From Ktedonosporobacter rubrisoli (GTDB lineage: Bacteria; Chloroflexota; Ktedonobacteria; Ktedonobacterales; Ktedonobacteraceae), in the NCBI RefSeq assembly GCF_004208415.1, contig NZ_CP035758.1, positions 4,402,001 to 4,466,000 on the forward strand: a stretch of DNA of 64,000 nt. The letters run 5' to 3'. This document shows, one piece after another, positions 17,198 to 26,160 of the stretch; the first letter of the stretch is position 1, and each line of letters begins with the position of its first letter. The translations under genes were made by a program, and so were the position numbers. Under the pieces are notes generated by a model. The model did not search any database and had not been told where the DNA came from. It was given only the letters and a program-made list of their open reading frames with translations.

Positions 17198-18991
17198 ATG
17201 ACGATCCATCAACTTCCTACACAGAACCTCGTCGGTCAGCTTGTGGGAAATTATTACATAGAGCATCTATTAAGTTCGGGGCAAAGCAATGCCGTATATC
17301 TGGCCAGGCAGGCCGATGCAGACACGCTTGCAGCCATTATCATGTATTTTTTGCCCGATACATTTTCAGTACAAGCGCGAAGCCGCTTTATGCGCCGATT
17401 CGCCCAGATAGCATCGGCCCTGAAAATGCTCAGGCACCCGAACCTGACTCCCATTTATGATTACGGTATCCACACAGAAACGCCCTATATCATCACGCCA
17501 TATGTCACGACCGGCTCTCTTGCCGATCAAATAAAGAAGAATGGACCGTGCAATGCAGTTTTAGCTCTGCAAATCCTCAAGCAGGTAGCCGCAGGCCTTG
17601 ATCATGCGCACAATCAAGGGATAGTCCATCGGGCCCTTAAACCCGCCCACATTCTCCTCAATGGCGCCCAACCGGTCCAGGTTGCTGGACTCGGGCAAGC
17701 CGATATCATGGCCCTTGAGGGTATAGAAGGCAGCGATCATCCCTACGCTCATCTGCTCACGATTACTGGCGCATTTTTAGGCGCCCCTGAGTCAACTGCT
17801 CCCGAGTGCGTGCAGGGCTATCCAGCTGACGCCCGAAGCGATATATATGGGCTGGGCGTCCTGCTCTTTGAGCTCTTAAGCGGACAGCCCCCGTTCCAAG
17901 GCAATGACCCGTTTACCGTAGCTTTACAGCACGTCCACAAACCCATTCCATCTTTGTACGAATTGCGGCCCGATCTGCCCGAGGCTATCGATCAGCTCAT
18001 AAACCGCACACTCGCTCGCGATCCAGCCCAGCGCTTTCAGCGGGCCAGCGACCTGGTTACTTCGCTGGCTCATATATTGGGGAGCAGCACAGAGAGATTG
18101 CCAGGCTTCAATGATACAGCCCTTCCTAGAGCCGCACATGCGGAGATCATCCAGGAAGAAAGCCTTGCCTCGCCCTCTACAGGAAAATGGCAGATCATTC
18201 CTCCTATCGTCACGGGTGGTCGCCTGCCTGCTATATCACCTTCAGTGGCTCATTCAAGCCCTACCTCACCAACAACAGGTAGAGGCCTTGATGAAGTCTC
18301 TCTCTTCGATATACGCTTTCGGGGTCACGATAACCTCCAATACACTGTACGCACATCGGTTACGAACTCGTCCCCACTCTCAATACCTGGCTTAACAGGT
18401 CAGCGAAGAGCGGAGCCAGTTCAGAAAGCCAGCCCGGCCCAGAAATTTCAAATCGAGGAAAAAAGCACAGATCCAATCCCCGCCGTACCTCTGGCGGCAG
18501 CAGAGGAAGAAAAGGATGATGATGCTGACAAGAGTTTTCTTCTGCGTATAGTGCAACCAGGTCTGACAGGCTTGATGGACGGCTCGGTCTCGACCCTGGC
18601 TCCCATCTTTGCTACTGCCATCGCCACGCACAAGCCCTTCACGACTTTTCTGGTCGGGATGGCTTCGGCGCTCGGCGCAGGCATTAGTATGGCATTCGCG
18701 GAAGCGCTCTCCGACGATGGTGAGCTCACCGGGCGCGGAAGTCCGTTCATTCGTGGCGGCATCACTGGTCTGATGACCTTCCTTAGCGGTGCAGGCCACA
18801 CATTACCGTTCCTCATCACAGACATCAACCTGGCCCTGATCCTTGCCTATATTGTCGTCGGGATCGAATTGATTGCCATTGCCGCAATTCGCCACCGTTT
18901 CTTCAACACAAGCTGGTGGCTCTCCATCGTCCAGGTCGTCGGAGGAGGGATTCTGGTCTTCGCCACAGCCATACTGTTAGGAAGCGCCTGA
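17198..18991 (+). CDS. Pseudokinase fused to a VIT1/MbfA-like membrane transporter domain
   Basis: A 597-residue two-part protein. Residues about 18-295 have a bacterial Ser/Thr kinase fold: the APE segment (GAPESTAPECVQGYPADARS), SDIYGLGVLLFELLSG and RDPAQRF are normal. Every catalytic element is lost: the P-loop reads LLSSGQSNAVY without glycine pattern, VAIK is AAII (Lys to Ile48), the helix-C Glu is Arg67, HRD is HRA (Ala146) and DFG is GLG (164-166). Residues about 296-445 are a Ser/Pro-rich linker. Residues 447-597 hold four to five membrane helices with QPGLTGLMDGSVSTLAP, GAGISMAFAEALSDDGELTG and GHTLPF, matching the VIT1-type domain of the erythrin-VIT1 (MbfA) iron exporters. There the N-terminal domain is ferritin-like; here it is a pseudokinase. 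AAGGAG precedes the ATG. Function is inferred as a gated metal transporter. Confidence 0.85.
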   Translation: MTIHQLPTQNLVGQLVGNYYIEHLLSSGQSNAVYLARQADADTLAAIIMYFLPDTFSVQARSRFMRRFAQIASALKMLRHPNLTPIYDYGIHTETPYIITPYVTTGSLADQIKKNGPCNAVLALQILKQVAAGLDHAHNQGIVHRALKPAHILLNGAQPVQVAGLGQADIMALEGIEGSDHPYAHLLTITGAFLGAPESTAPECVQGYPADARSDIYGLGVLLFELLSGQPPFQGNDPFTVALQHVHKPIPSLYELRPDLPEAIDQLINRTLARDPAQRFQRASDLVTSLAHILGSSTERLPGFNDTALPRAAHAEIIQEESLASPSTGKWQIIPPIVTGGRLPAISPSVAHSSPTSPTTGRGLDEVSLFDIRFRGHDNLQYTVRTSVTNSSPLSIPGLTGQRRAEPVQKASPAQKFQIEEKSTDPIPAVPLAAAEEEKDDDADKSFLLRIVQPGLTGLMDGSVSTLAPIFATAIATHKPFTTFLVGMASALGAGISMAFAEALSDDGELTGRGSPFIRGGITGLMTFLSGAGHTLPFLITDINLALILAYIVVGIELIAIAAIRHRFFNTSWWLSIVQVVGGGILVFATAILLGSA

Positions 18992-19000
18992 GCCAGCCAG

Positions 19001-19030
19001 GGAGAAGCTTGTCCCAACGCAAGCTTCTCC
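19001..19030 (+). terminator. Hairpin after the pseudokinase-VIT gene
   Basis: GGAGAAGCTTG (19001-19011) pairs perfectly with CAAGCTTCTCC (19020-19030) around an eight-base loop. No T-run follows, so it may be a Rho-assisted or weak terminator. Confidence 0.6.
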
Positions 19031-19181
19031 TCACCCACTAATTTAGCAAAGCATTTTTTCGAGGGATTACGTGGCGCCTACAAGAACACCTGCACTGAAA
19101 CATAAGTCTTGCTTCGTAGCTTCGAGAAGGCTCAACATTATAAAATAGAAATGCACAAATAATAGCGAGGTTACGAATTCA

Positions 19182-21056
19182 ATGCTTACAAATCAACCAA
19201 ACGGCGTACTGAGTCCATCCAGCCCCTATCAGCCCATAGAGGATTATGCGATAATAGGTGACCTCCATACAGTTGCGCTGGTAGGAAAGAATGGTTCTAT
19301 CGATTGGTGTTGTCTCCCACGTTTCGATTCGCCAAGTGTCTTTGGGGCCTTGCTGGATGTCAATAAAGGAGGCTATTTTCGCATATCCCCTCCCGAAACT
19401 CCAGGCATGAGCCACAAGCAGATCTATTTGCCCGAAACCAACATCCTGATCACGCGCTTTCTCACTGTCGACGGCGTAGCGGAAATCACCGACTTTATGC
19501 CTATTAAGCAGGACAATAACCGGCATCATCACCAGCACCATATTGTTCGTTCTGTCTCTGTCGTACGGGGCTCACTCAACTTTGAAATGGTCTGCCGCCC
19601 GGCTTTCAACTATGCCCGCGACCAGCATGCAGTTATCCCTACCGAATATGGTGCACTTTTCCATAGCGCTGATCTTCGCCTGGGCCTGGTCTCTTCCGTC
19701 CCTATAGAGTTGGATGGCAAAGGAGGAGTCTGCGCCAACTTTACACTACGCGAGGGCCAATCAGCCCGTTTCATCCTGGAAGGTGCCAGCAATAATGAGA
19801 TTACATTACATGAGCACTCACTCGCACGTTATCAGGAGGAATTCCAGAAGACGAGAAGCTTCTGGCAAAGCTGGCTGGCGCAATGCCAATATCAGGGACG
19901 CTGGCGCGAAATGGTCCAGCGCTCGGCCCTTGTCCTCAAGCTGCTGACCTATGCCCCAACAGGGGCCATAGTTGCCGCTCCTACGACAAGCCTGCCCGAA
20001 ACGCTGGGAGGCAACCGCAACTGGGACTATCGCTACACCTGGCTACGCGATTCGGCCTTTACGCTCTTCAGTTTGCTTACGCTTGGCTTTACCCAGGAAG
20101 CCGAGGCTTTTATGGGCTGGCTCGACGCTCGCTGCCATGAGCTCAAAGACAACGGCACGCTACAGCCAATGTATACCATTGATGGTAAGCACGATTTGAC
20201 TGAGTTCACGTTGGATCATCTGGAGGGCTATCGGCAGAGCGCACCTGTGCGCATCGGCAACGGAGCTTATAAACAGAAGCAGCTCGATATCTACGGCGAA
20301 TTGATGGATGCTATCTATATCTACAATCGCTACGCAGCCGTCTCTTATGATCTCTGGCAGAGCATACGTCGCCAGCTTAACTGGCTCAGCACTCATTGGC
20401 AAGAACCCGATGAGGGCATCTGGGAGGTACGCGGTGGTCCCAAACCATTTGTGCATTCCCGCTTAATGAGCTGGGTTGCCTTTGATCGTGGGCTGCGCCT
20501 ATCGCGTCATCGTGGCTTGCCGGCTCCTCTTGTCGAATGGACCAGAGCCAGCGCTGATATCTATGAAGAAATTATGGCAAAAGGTTGGAACGAGAAGAAG
20601 AAAAGCTTTGTCCAATATTATGGCAGCAATTCCGTCGATGCCAGCGCCCTGTTGATGGTAATCACCAAATTTGCTGGTCCGCGCGATCCTCGTATCCTGC
20701 ATACAGTTGAGCGTATCCAAAAAGAGCTTTGCAGCGATTCTTTAGTCCATCGCTATAATCCTCTTACAGCAGCTAATGACGGCCTGGGCAGCATTGAGGG
20801 CACCTTTAGTATGTGTAGCTTCTGGTTGGCCGAGACGCTGGCTCGTGCAGGACGTCTGGAAGAGGCGCGCCTTATGCTAGAAAAAATGCTCTCCTATAGC
20901 AATCACGTAGGGCTCTATGCTGAAGAGATTGGCCCAACCGGAGAGGCGCTAGGCAACTTCCCTCAAGCCTTTACCCATCTCTCACTGATTACCGCCTGCT
21001 ACACTATAGATCAGGCTCTCAATAAGACTCATACGGCGCCTGACTGGAACCTTTAA
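19182..21056 (+). CDS. Glycoside hydrolase family 15 protein (glucoamylase/trehalase-like)
   Basis: A 624-residue enzyme with the bacterial GH15 layout: an N-terminal beta-sandwich (YQPIEDYAIIGDLHTVALVG, GSIDWCCLPRFDSPSVF) and an (alpha/alpha)6 barrel from about residue 245. The barrel shows TSLPETLGGNRNWDYRYTWL and RDSAFTL, the likely general acid Glu415 in DEGIWEVRGG, and near residue 590 GLYAEEIGPTGEALGNFPQA with the probable catalytic base. Family members cleave alpha-1,4/1,6-glucans or trehalose; the sequence alone does not separate these. There is no signal peptide, so it acts in the cytoplasm. It is followed by a perfect terminator hairpin. Confidence 0.9.
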   Translation: MLTNQPNGVLSPSSPYQPIEDYAIIGDLHTVALVGKNGSIDWCCLPRFDSPSVFGALLDVNKGGYFRISPPETPGMSHKQIYLPETNILITRFLTVDGVAEITDFMPIKQDNNRHHHQHHIVRSVSVVRGSLNFEMVCRPAFNYARDQHAVIPTEYGALFHSADLRLGLVSSVPIELDGKGGVCANFTLREGQSARFILEGASNNEITLHEHSLARYQEEFQKTRSFWQSWLAQCQYQGRWREMVQRSALVLKLLTYAPTGAIVAAPTTSLPETLGGNRNWDYRYTWLRDSAFTLFSLLTLGFTQEAEAFMGWLDARCHELKDNGTLQPMYTIDGKHDLTEFTLDHLEGYRQSAPVRIGNGAYKQKQLDIYGELMDAIYIYNRYAAVSYDLWQSIRRQLNWLSTHWQEPDEGIWEVRGGPKPFVHSRLMSWVAFDRGLRLSRHRGLPAPLVEWTRASADIYEEIMAKGWNEKKKSFVQYYGSNSVDASALLMVITKFAGPRDPRILHTVERIQKELCSDSLVHRYNPLTAANDGLGSIEGTFSMCSFWLAETLARAGRLEEARLMLEKMLSYSNHVGLYAEEIGPTGEALGNFPQAFTHLSLITACYTIDQALNKTHTAPDWNL

Positions 21057-21092
21057 AGTCAAACGATACACATAGCGAGATCACAACTATCC

Positions 21093-21124
21093 AATTGCCG
21101 GATGAACAGTTACATCCGGCAATT
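21093..21124 (+). terminator. Rho-independent terminator after the GH15 gene
   Basis: AATTGCCGGATG (21093-21104) pairs perfectly over 12 bp with CATCCGGCAATT (21113-21124), then TATTGC. It also overlaps the first codons of the longest P450 frame, which argues against that upstream start. Confidence 0.8.
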
Positions 21125-21304
21125 TATTGCATTATTCTCTTCCAGGCTCATCATGAGCTTATGTCCACTAAGCAGGAAATAGCTTTTACATCTACCAGCA
21201 GAGCAATTAACCGATATGCATACGTGATAGCGCACAAACAATTACGCGATTATAATTATGTAGAGAAGAACATCAAGAAGGCTCGATCATCTCAGGAGAA
21301 CTTT

Positions 21305-22672
21305 ATGGCTCTAGCAACTGGCCAGGTACCCAAAAAAGTAATCCCCGCTCCAGAGAGCAATTTTTTTGTGGGCAATATATTTGATCTGCAGCGGGACCCC
21401 ATGAACTTTTACCTCTACCTGCACAAAACGTATGGTGATATTGTACGCTTTCGCGTATTCGCCAACATCTATGTCTACCTCATATTCCATCCCGATGATA
21501 TCGACTACACTCTCAGACGCAACCACCAGAACTATCATAGAGGAGTTGCCCACCGTAGACTTCGCTCGCTGCTCGGAGATGGCTTGCTGACCAGCGAGGG
21601 TAAAGCCTGGTTACATGAGCGCCGTTTAATGCAGCCGGCTTTTCACCGTCAACGCATCGCCTCCTTTGCTTCGCTTATGACCACGCTTACAGAGACAATG
21701 CTCGAACGCTGGCAAACGCTTCAAGAGCCGACTATTCTGGATATTCCGGCCGAGATGATGAACCTGGCCCTGCAGATCGTTGGACAGGCGCTCTTTAGTA
21801 CTAATACTAGCCAGAAAGTAATCACGGTCGGAAAAGCCTTAACTACGGCCCTTGAACATATCAACCACAAGTTTTACCATTTTACCTGGCCCGATTTCAT
21901 CCCCGTCGTCAGCAACCGGCGCTACAAACAGGCACTCCACACGCTTGATAGCGTTGTGCAAACCATTATCCAGGAACGTCGCTTAAGCAAAGAGGATCAC
22001 GAGGATTTGCTTTCGATACTGCTCAATGCACGCGATGAGACAACAGGCGAGGGCATGAGCGATCAGCAGCTACGCGACGAAGTAATGACGCTTATCCTGG
22101 CCGGGCACGAAACAACTGCAAGCACCTTAGCCTGGGCCTGGTATCTGCTCTCCCAGCACCCAAAGATCGAAAGCAAACTACATGCGGAATTGGCCAGCGT
22201 CCTGGGTGGGCGCACCCCTACCCTGGATGATCTTCCTCAGCTTCCCTATAGCCGCATGATAATCGACGAAGTGTTACGTCTCTATCCGCCATCCTGGGGC
22301 ATGTCGCGGCGCACACATACAGATGACGAGATCAGGGGCTACCATATTCCAGCCAATAGCGAAATAGCAATTGTACAGTACGTTACGCATCGCCACCCCG
22401 ATTTTTGGGAAAGGCCCGAGGAGTTCGATCCCGAGCGCTTCGCGCCAGCCCACTCGGCGCAACGCCCCCATTTTGCCTACTTCCCGTTTGGCGGCGGGCC
22501 GCGTCTCTGTATAGGCAATAATTTTGCCCTCATGGAAGCGCAGCTAGCGCTTGCCACAATCGCTCAGCGCTACCGCTTCCTCCCGCTTACAGAGCGGGTC
22601 GTCAAGCCTGAGCCGCTCGTCACGCTGCGCATGCAGGGTGGTTTACGCATGTTAGCCCTCAAAAGAAGATAG
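21305..22672 (+). CDS. Cytochrome P450 monooxygenase
   Basis: A 455-residue heme monooxygenase. The heme-ligand loop FPFGGGPRLCIG places the axial Cys at residue 402; the I-helix has AGHETT (266-271), the K-helix ExxR is Glu322-Arg325, and the PERF motif is in FDPERF. The length and the GHETTA motif fit the fatty-acid/terpenoid type class (CYP102/CYP110-like heme domains) and no fused reductase is present, so separate ferredoxin or flavodoxin partners are needed. The frame is open to 21095 but that lies in the upstream terminator; AGGAG six bases before the ATG at 21305 sets the start. The substrate cannot be inferred. Confidence 0.92.
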   Translation: MALATGQVPKKVIPAPESNFFVGNIFDLQRDPMNFYLYLHKTYGDIVRFRVFANIYVYLIFHPDDIDYTLRRNHQNYHRGVAHRRLRSLLGDGLLTSEGKAWLHERRLMQPAFHRQRIASFASLMTTLTETMLERWQTLQEPTILDIPAEMMNLALQIVGQALFSTNTSQKVITVGKALTTALEHINHKFYHFTWPDFIPVVSNRRYKQALHTLDSVVQTIIQERRLSKEDHEDLLSILLNARDETTGEGMSDQQLRDEVMTLILAGHETTASTLAWAWYLLSQHPKIESKLHAELASVLGGRTPTLDDLPQLPYSRMIIDEVLRLYPPSWGMSRRTHTDDEIRGYHIPANSEIAIVQYVTHRHPDFWERPEEFDPERFAPAHSAQRPHFAYFPFGGGPRLCIGNNFALMEAQLALATIAQRYRFLPLTERVVKPEPLVTLRMQGGLRMLALKRR

Positions 22673-22694
22673 GCTCCTGAATGGGATAGCCCTA

Positions 22695-22800
22695 GACCTG
22701 GGGCACGGGGTGATGCCCCGCTTCTTCCCTTCTTGCCGCCCTCAGACAGCGAGCCACTGGAACTGGAAAGCCCTGGGGCAGGGGCAATTGGAATTGAAAG
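22695..22800. repeat. GC-rich dispersed repeat, copy 1 (best read on the minus strand)
   Basis: Stretches such as GGGGCACGGGGTGATGCCCC and the minus-strand GGCAAGAAGGGAAGAAGCGG resemble the elements at 46725-46815 (GAGAAGAAGGGAAAATGGGG, CACGCCCC). Direct subrepeats (CTGGGGCACGGGG and CTGGGGCAGGGGC; ACTGGAACTGGAAAG and ATTGGAATTGAAAG) lie within it. It is non-coding and palindromic. Confidence 0.45.
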
Positions 22801-23448
22801 CACAGAAATTATGTTATCATAGATACAGGGTTCTACATTCATTCTTGACCATACTGGCGTTATAAGGCTACCAAACTTGACGATAAAGCATCCTCAAGTG
22901 TTATATACTTTATAGCGAGCTCTTGCTATATATGAGATACTCATCAGTAGTGGCCTTGCCATTATTTTTTATGTCGATATCAGCAATTCCGGCAATCGCT
23001 CTGGTAGCGACTTGCGTACCATGCAGTTGACGACAGAGCCAAAATACATACAATAGAGATGTCCGCTAGTAGGCGTCAACAAAGTAAGTATTAAGAGTTC
23101 ACTCTTGTGAGCTCAGCAGCAGAAACTGTACGAACCTGATTATATTCCTGGTACAAACGCATCCTGCGCGCAGAGCGGGAGAAAAACTAGCTCGTATATG
23201 CTTTCATACTTCATAGTCAAAGCACATCAGCATCCTGCACCAGCCAAACTAATGCGAACATCATTCAGGAATTATCTCATCAATACTCACCGTATGTGCG
23301 TTCATGGCAAATGCTGTGCCTGATGAGGCTACCAGGATCACACAAGTAAATTTAACAAGTAGTTAAGAGGCATACCTGGATAGCAGAGAGGGGCTAACAC
23401 CCCCTTTTTTAGCGTCTTGCTGCCAAACGGAGGATATCAATACTATCT
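22801..23448. promoter_or_regulatory. Long leader/promoter region of typA
   Basis: No gene is supported here. A promoter candidate TTGACG (23027-23032), 16-base spacer, TACAAT (23049-23054) would give a leader of about 390 bases; another TTGACG at 22878 region precedes TATATACTTTATAG. A short G4/C5 hairpin with six Ts at 23390-23410 lies 39 bases before the ATG and could act as a terminator or attenuator. Confidence 0.4.
23390..23410 (+). terminator. Short hairpin with T-run in the typA leader
   Basis: GGGG (23390-23393), loop CTAACA, CCCCC (23400-23404), TTTTTT (23405-23410). The four- to five-pair GC stem directly upstream of typA would have to be read through or controlled. Confidence 0.5.
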
Positions 23449-25305
23449 ATGCAAACCAAAGAGGCCTTACAAGAAGATTCAAAGCTCATTGAAAGAAATG
23501 ATATTCGCAATGTTGCTATTATTGCCCATGTCGATCATGGTAAGACGACTCTGGTAGACGGACTGCTGAAACAGAGCCATATCTTTCGTGATAACCAGCA
23601 AGTAGGCGAGCTGATCATGGACTCTAATGATCAAGAACGTGAGCGCGGCATCACTATTCTTGCGAAGAATACAGCTGTTAACTATCGAGGCATCAAAATT
23701 AATATTATCGATACACCCGGCCATGCTGACTTCGGCGGTGAAGTTGAGCGCGTGCTGAATATGGCCGATGGCTGTATCTTGCTGATCGACGCCGTAGAGG
23801 GGCCGATGCCCCAGACACGTTTTGTATTGCAAAAAGCTCTTGAGCTGAATCTACAGCCAATCGTTGTTGTCAACAAGATTGATCGCCGCGATGCCCGCAT
23901 CGATCAAGTTCTTGAGTGGACCCAGGATCTCTTCCTGGAGCTTGCTACGCGCGATGAGCACCTCAACTTTCCGGTCCTCTATGCCATCGGGCGCGATGGC
24001 GTAGCCATGTATCATCCCGATGACGAGCGCCACAATCTGGAACCGCTCTTTGAGACCATCATTAACACGGTACCGGCGCCAAAGGTTGATACCGAGGCTC
24101 CGCTCCAAATGCTCATAGCGGCCCTTGATTACGATGATTATAAAGGCAAATACGCCATTGGCCGTATCGTGCGTGGACGTATGACTGCGAACACGCCAGT
24201 TGCCCAGATCAGCCGTGAGGGCGAGGTCTCGCGCCAAAAAGTAAGTCTGGTGTTTACGCATAAGGGCTTACAGCGCGTTGAGGTTCCTGAAGCGCTCGCC
24301 GGCGATATCGTGGCCATTACCGGTATTTCTAGCGCAAATATCGGCGAGACGATTGCAGACCTGGAAGTGCCAGAAGCGTTGCCAACTATCGCGATCTCCG
24401 AGCCAACCTTGAAGATGACGTTTGGCGTCAATTCAAGCCCATTTGCTGGGCGCGAGGGCAAATTTTCTACTTCGCGTCAATTACGGGCTCGTCTCTATCG
24501 GGAATTAGAGACCAATGTCAGCCTACGCGTTGAGGATGGCAATACTCCCGATGAGTTTGTCGTGTCCGGCCGTGGTGAGCTGCACCTTTCGGTCCTGATC
24601 GAGGCAATGCGCCGGGAAGGTTACGAATTCCAGGTCTCGCGTCCAGAGGTTATTACGCGTGAGGACGAAAACGGGCATCTGCTTGAGCCAATCGAGCACC
24701 TGGTCATCGATACGAAAGACACCTTTATCGGCGTGCTTACCGAGACCCTTGCCGCACGCAAAGCGCAGCTTATGAACATGACCAATGATGGCCTCGGCAA
24801 CATGCGCCTGGAATATAGTATCCCTACACGCGGCTTGATCGGCTTCCGCAACGCATTTCTGACCCTGACCAAAGGTAATGGCGCGATGAGCAGCAGATTG
24901 CTCGGCTTCGAGCCCTGGTTGGGCAAAATTGGCACAACCCGCATGGGAGCCCTTATCGCTTCAGAGCAAGGTGTGGCTGTTACCTATGGCTTGAGCAACG
25001 CCCAGCAGCGCGGCGATACTTTTATTGAGCCGGGCACACCAGTCTATGAAGGCATGATTGTAGGACTCAATAGCCGGCCTATGGATATGGTCGTCAATGT
25101 GTGTAAAGAAAAGCAGAAAACGAATATCCGCTCATCTACATCAGATATCGCGGTACGGTTGACGCCGCCAGTACTGCTAAGCCTTGAGCAATCGCTGGAT
25201 TTTATTAACAACGATGAACTGGTAGAGGTTACGCCGCAAAACATTCGCTTGCGCAAGCGCTATCTCACGCAGAAAGAAAGGGCCCGCGCGCGCGAGCTAG
25301 AGTAA
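23449..25305 (+). CDS. typA: Ribosome-associated GTPase TypA/BipA
   Basis: A 618-residue translational GTPase of the EF-G family that binds the ribosome and affects 50S assembly and stress or cold growth. G1 is AHVDHGKTT (residues 26-34), the switch region has DSNDQERERGIT, G3 is DTPGHADFGGE, G4 is VNKID; domains II, III and V follow, with the BipA-specific C-terminal domain (SSTSDIAVRLTPP, TPQNIRLRKRYL). Length is normal. GGAGG lies 15 bases before the ATG, unusually far, but no better in-frame start exists. An N-terminal extension of about 15 residues precedes the usual start. It is monocistronic with a terminator at 25348. Confidence 0.95.
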   Translation: MQTKEALQEDSKLIERNDIRNVAIIAHVDHGKTTLVDGLLKQSHIFRDNQQVGELIMDSNDQERERGITILAKNTAVNYRGIKINIIDTPGHADFGGEVERVLNMADGCILLIDAVEGPMPQTRFVLQKALELNLQPIVVVNKIDRRDARIDQVLEWTQDLFLELATRDEHLNFPVLYAIGRDGVAMYHPDDERHNLEPLFETIINTVPAPKVDTEAPLQMLIAALDYDDYKGKYAIGRIVRGRMTANTPVAQISREGEVSRQKVSLVFTHKGLQRVEVPEALAGDIVAITGISSANIGETIADLEVPEALPTIAISEPTLKMTFGVNSSPFAGREGKFSTSRQLRARLYRELETNVSLRVEDGNTPDEFVVSGRGELHLSVLIEAMRREGYEFQVSRPEVITREDENGHLLEPIEHLVIDTKDTFIGVLTETLAARKAQLMNMTNDGLGNMRLEYSIPTRGLIGFRNAFLTLTKGNGAMSSRLLGFEPWLGKIGTTRMGALIASEQGVAVTYGLSNAQQRGDTFIEPGTPVYEGMIVGLNSRPMDMVVNVCKEKQKTNIRSSTSDIAVRLTPPVLLSLEQSLDFINNDELVEVTPQNIRLRKRYLTQKERARARELE

Positions 25306-25347
25306 TAAGACCCTCCACCCCAGACTCTCCTTCTATTGATCCTATGT

Positions 25348-25376
25348 GGGCTAACTTTGACGTTAGCCCCTTTTTC
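25348..25376 (+). terminator. Rho-independent terminator after typA
   Basis: GGGCTAAC (25348-25355) pairs perfectly with GTTAGCCC (25362-25369), followed by CTTTTTCTC. Confidence 0.85.
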
Positions 25377-25587
25377 TCTCCTTCGTCTTGACGCCAGCGC
25401 GCCACAAAACGCCATTTATAAACTATCACGTTTTATCATCTTTCTTTCTTCTCCTATCGATATATCACAAACTCATACATTTATATCGCATAAAATCTTT
25501 TTCTATAATTTTTACTGGAATTTTTCTCTATAACATGCTATACATGTGTGGCAGCAACAATTTCTAAATGAGAAAGGAATTCATAGG

Positions 25588-25770
25588 ATGGTAAGTTTGG
25601 TTTCACAAAAGATGTTGCTACCTGCATTGCTAGCGATCATTTTGCTTGCGAGCATTCTTGGTCTGGTTAATCAGACCACAAAGATAGCGGGGATTAATCC
25701 TCCCCTAAACATGTTCTCTATACACAGCAGCCATAGATCAGGTTGCCCGCCTCCGCCCTTCGATTGTTAG
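25588..25770 (+). CDS. Putative small secreted or membrane peptide
   Basis: A 60-residue frame with AAAGGA ten bases before the ATG (a longer frame from 25546 has no ribosome-binding site). Residues about 9-28 are strongly hydrophobic (LLPALLAIILLASILGLV), fitting a signal peptide or anchor; the short tail is Ser/His/Pro rich and ends in SGCPPPPFDC, with two cysteines that could form a disulfide. A perfect -10 TATAAT lies at 25504-25509, and an imperfect 45-base hairpin follows the stop. I do not recognise a family. The signals for translation and termination support a real gene, but only comparison with relatives can confirm it. Confidence 0.45.
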   Translation: MVSLVSQKMLLPALLAIILLASILGLVNQTTKIAGINPPLNMFSIHSSHRSGCPPPPFDC

Positions 25771-25788
25771 AAGGGCATCGCACTCAAA

Positions 25789-25833
25789 CGGGCCGTTAGG
25801 CACTGGTAGAATACCACTGGTGCTAGCGGCCCG
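25789..25833 (+). terminator. Long imperfect hairpin after the small peptide gene
   Basis: CGGGCCGTTAG (25789-25799) pairs with CTAGCGGCCCG (25823-25833), and the inner part TGGTA/TACCA extends the stem around GAA. It could end the small transcript or form part of a small RNA; no T-run follows. Confidence 0.5.
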
Positions 25834-25896
25834 CTCGCCTATCTTCCCCCAACTGTGCTATGATTACCTTGGAGCAAACACTAGCAGGAGCAATTT

Positions 25897-26160
25897 GTGA
25901 ATACAGACGATAAATCAACGACAGTTCCACAGGTAACCTTTTACACAAAAGCCGGTTGCCATTTATGCGATGAGGCCCGCGAAATGCTTGAAGATATCGC
26001 CGTGCAGATGGACTATCACCTCACCGAGATCGATATTCGCCGCGACTCGGCTATCTTTGAGCGCTACCGCTACCGCATTCCAGTAATTATTATCAATGAA
26101 ACTTTAACCTTAGAAGGCCGTATAGAATACAGTGAGCTAGCCCATGCCTTTCAGATGTAA
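25897..26160 (+). CDS. Glutaredoxin-like (DUF836-type) thioredoxin-fold protein
   Basis: An 87-residue thioredoxin-fold protein. The redox motif is CHLC (residues 21-24) after VTFYTKAG, and the cis-Pro segment is RIPVIII. These short glutaredoxin-like proteins usually act as small thiol/disulfide carriers in the cytoplasm. The start is a GTG at 25897 with AGGAG 6-9 bases before it. The next gene (DUF2085) follows after a hairpin, so they may form a short operon. Confidence 0.8.
   Translation: MNTDDKSTTVPQVTFYTKAGCHLCDEAREMLEDIAVQMDYHLTEIDIRRDSAIFERYRYRIPVIIINETLTLEGRIEYSELAHAFQM

Noticed and set aside
21095..21304. 70-residue N-terminal extension of the P450
   Set aside because: It starts inside a perfect terminator hairpin, and AGGAG marks the ATG at 21305.
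22570..22842. 90-codon minus-strand frame over the P450 3' end
   Set aside because: Shadow of the P450 gene extended through a GC-rich repeat.
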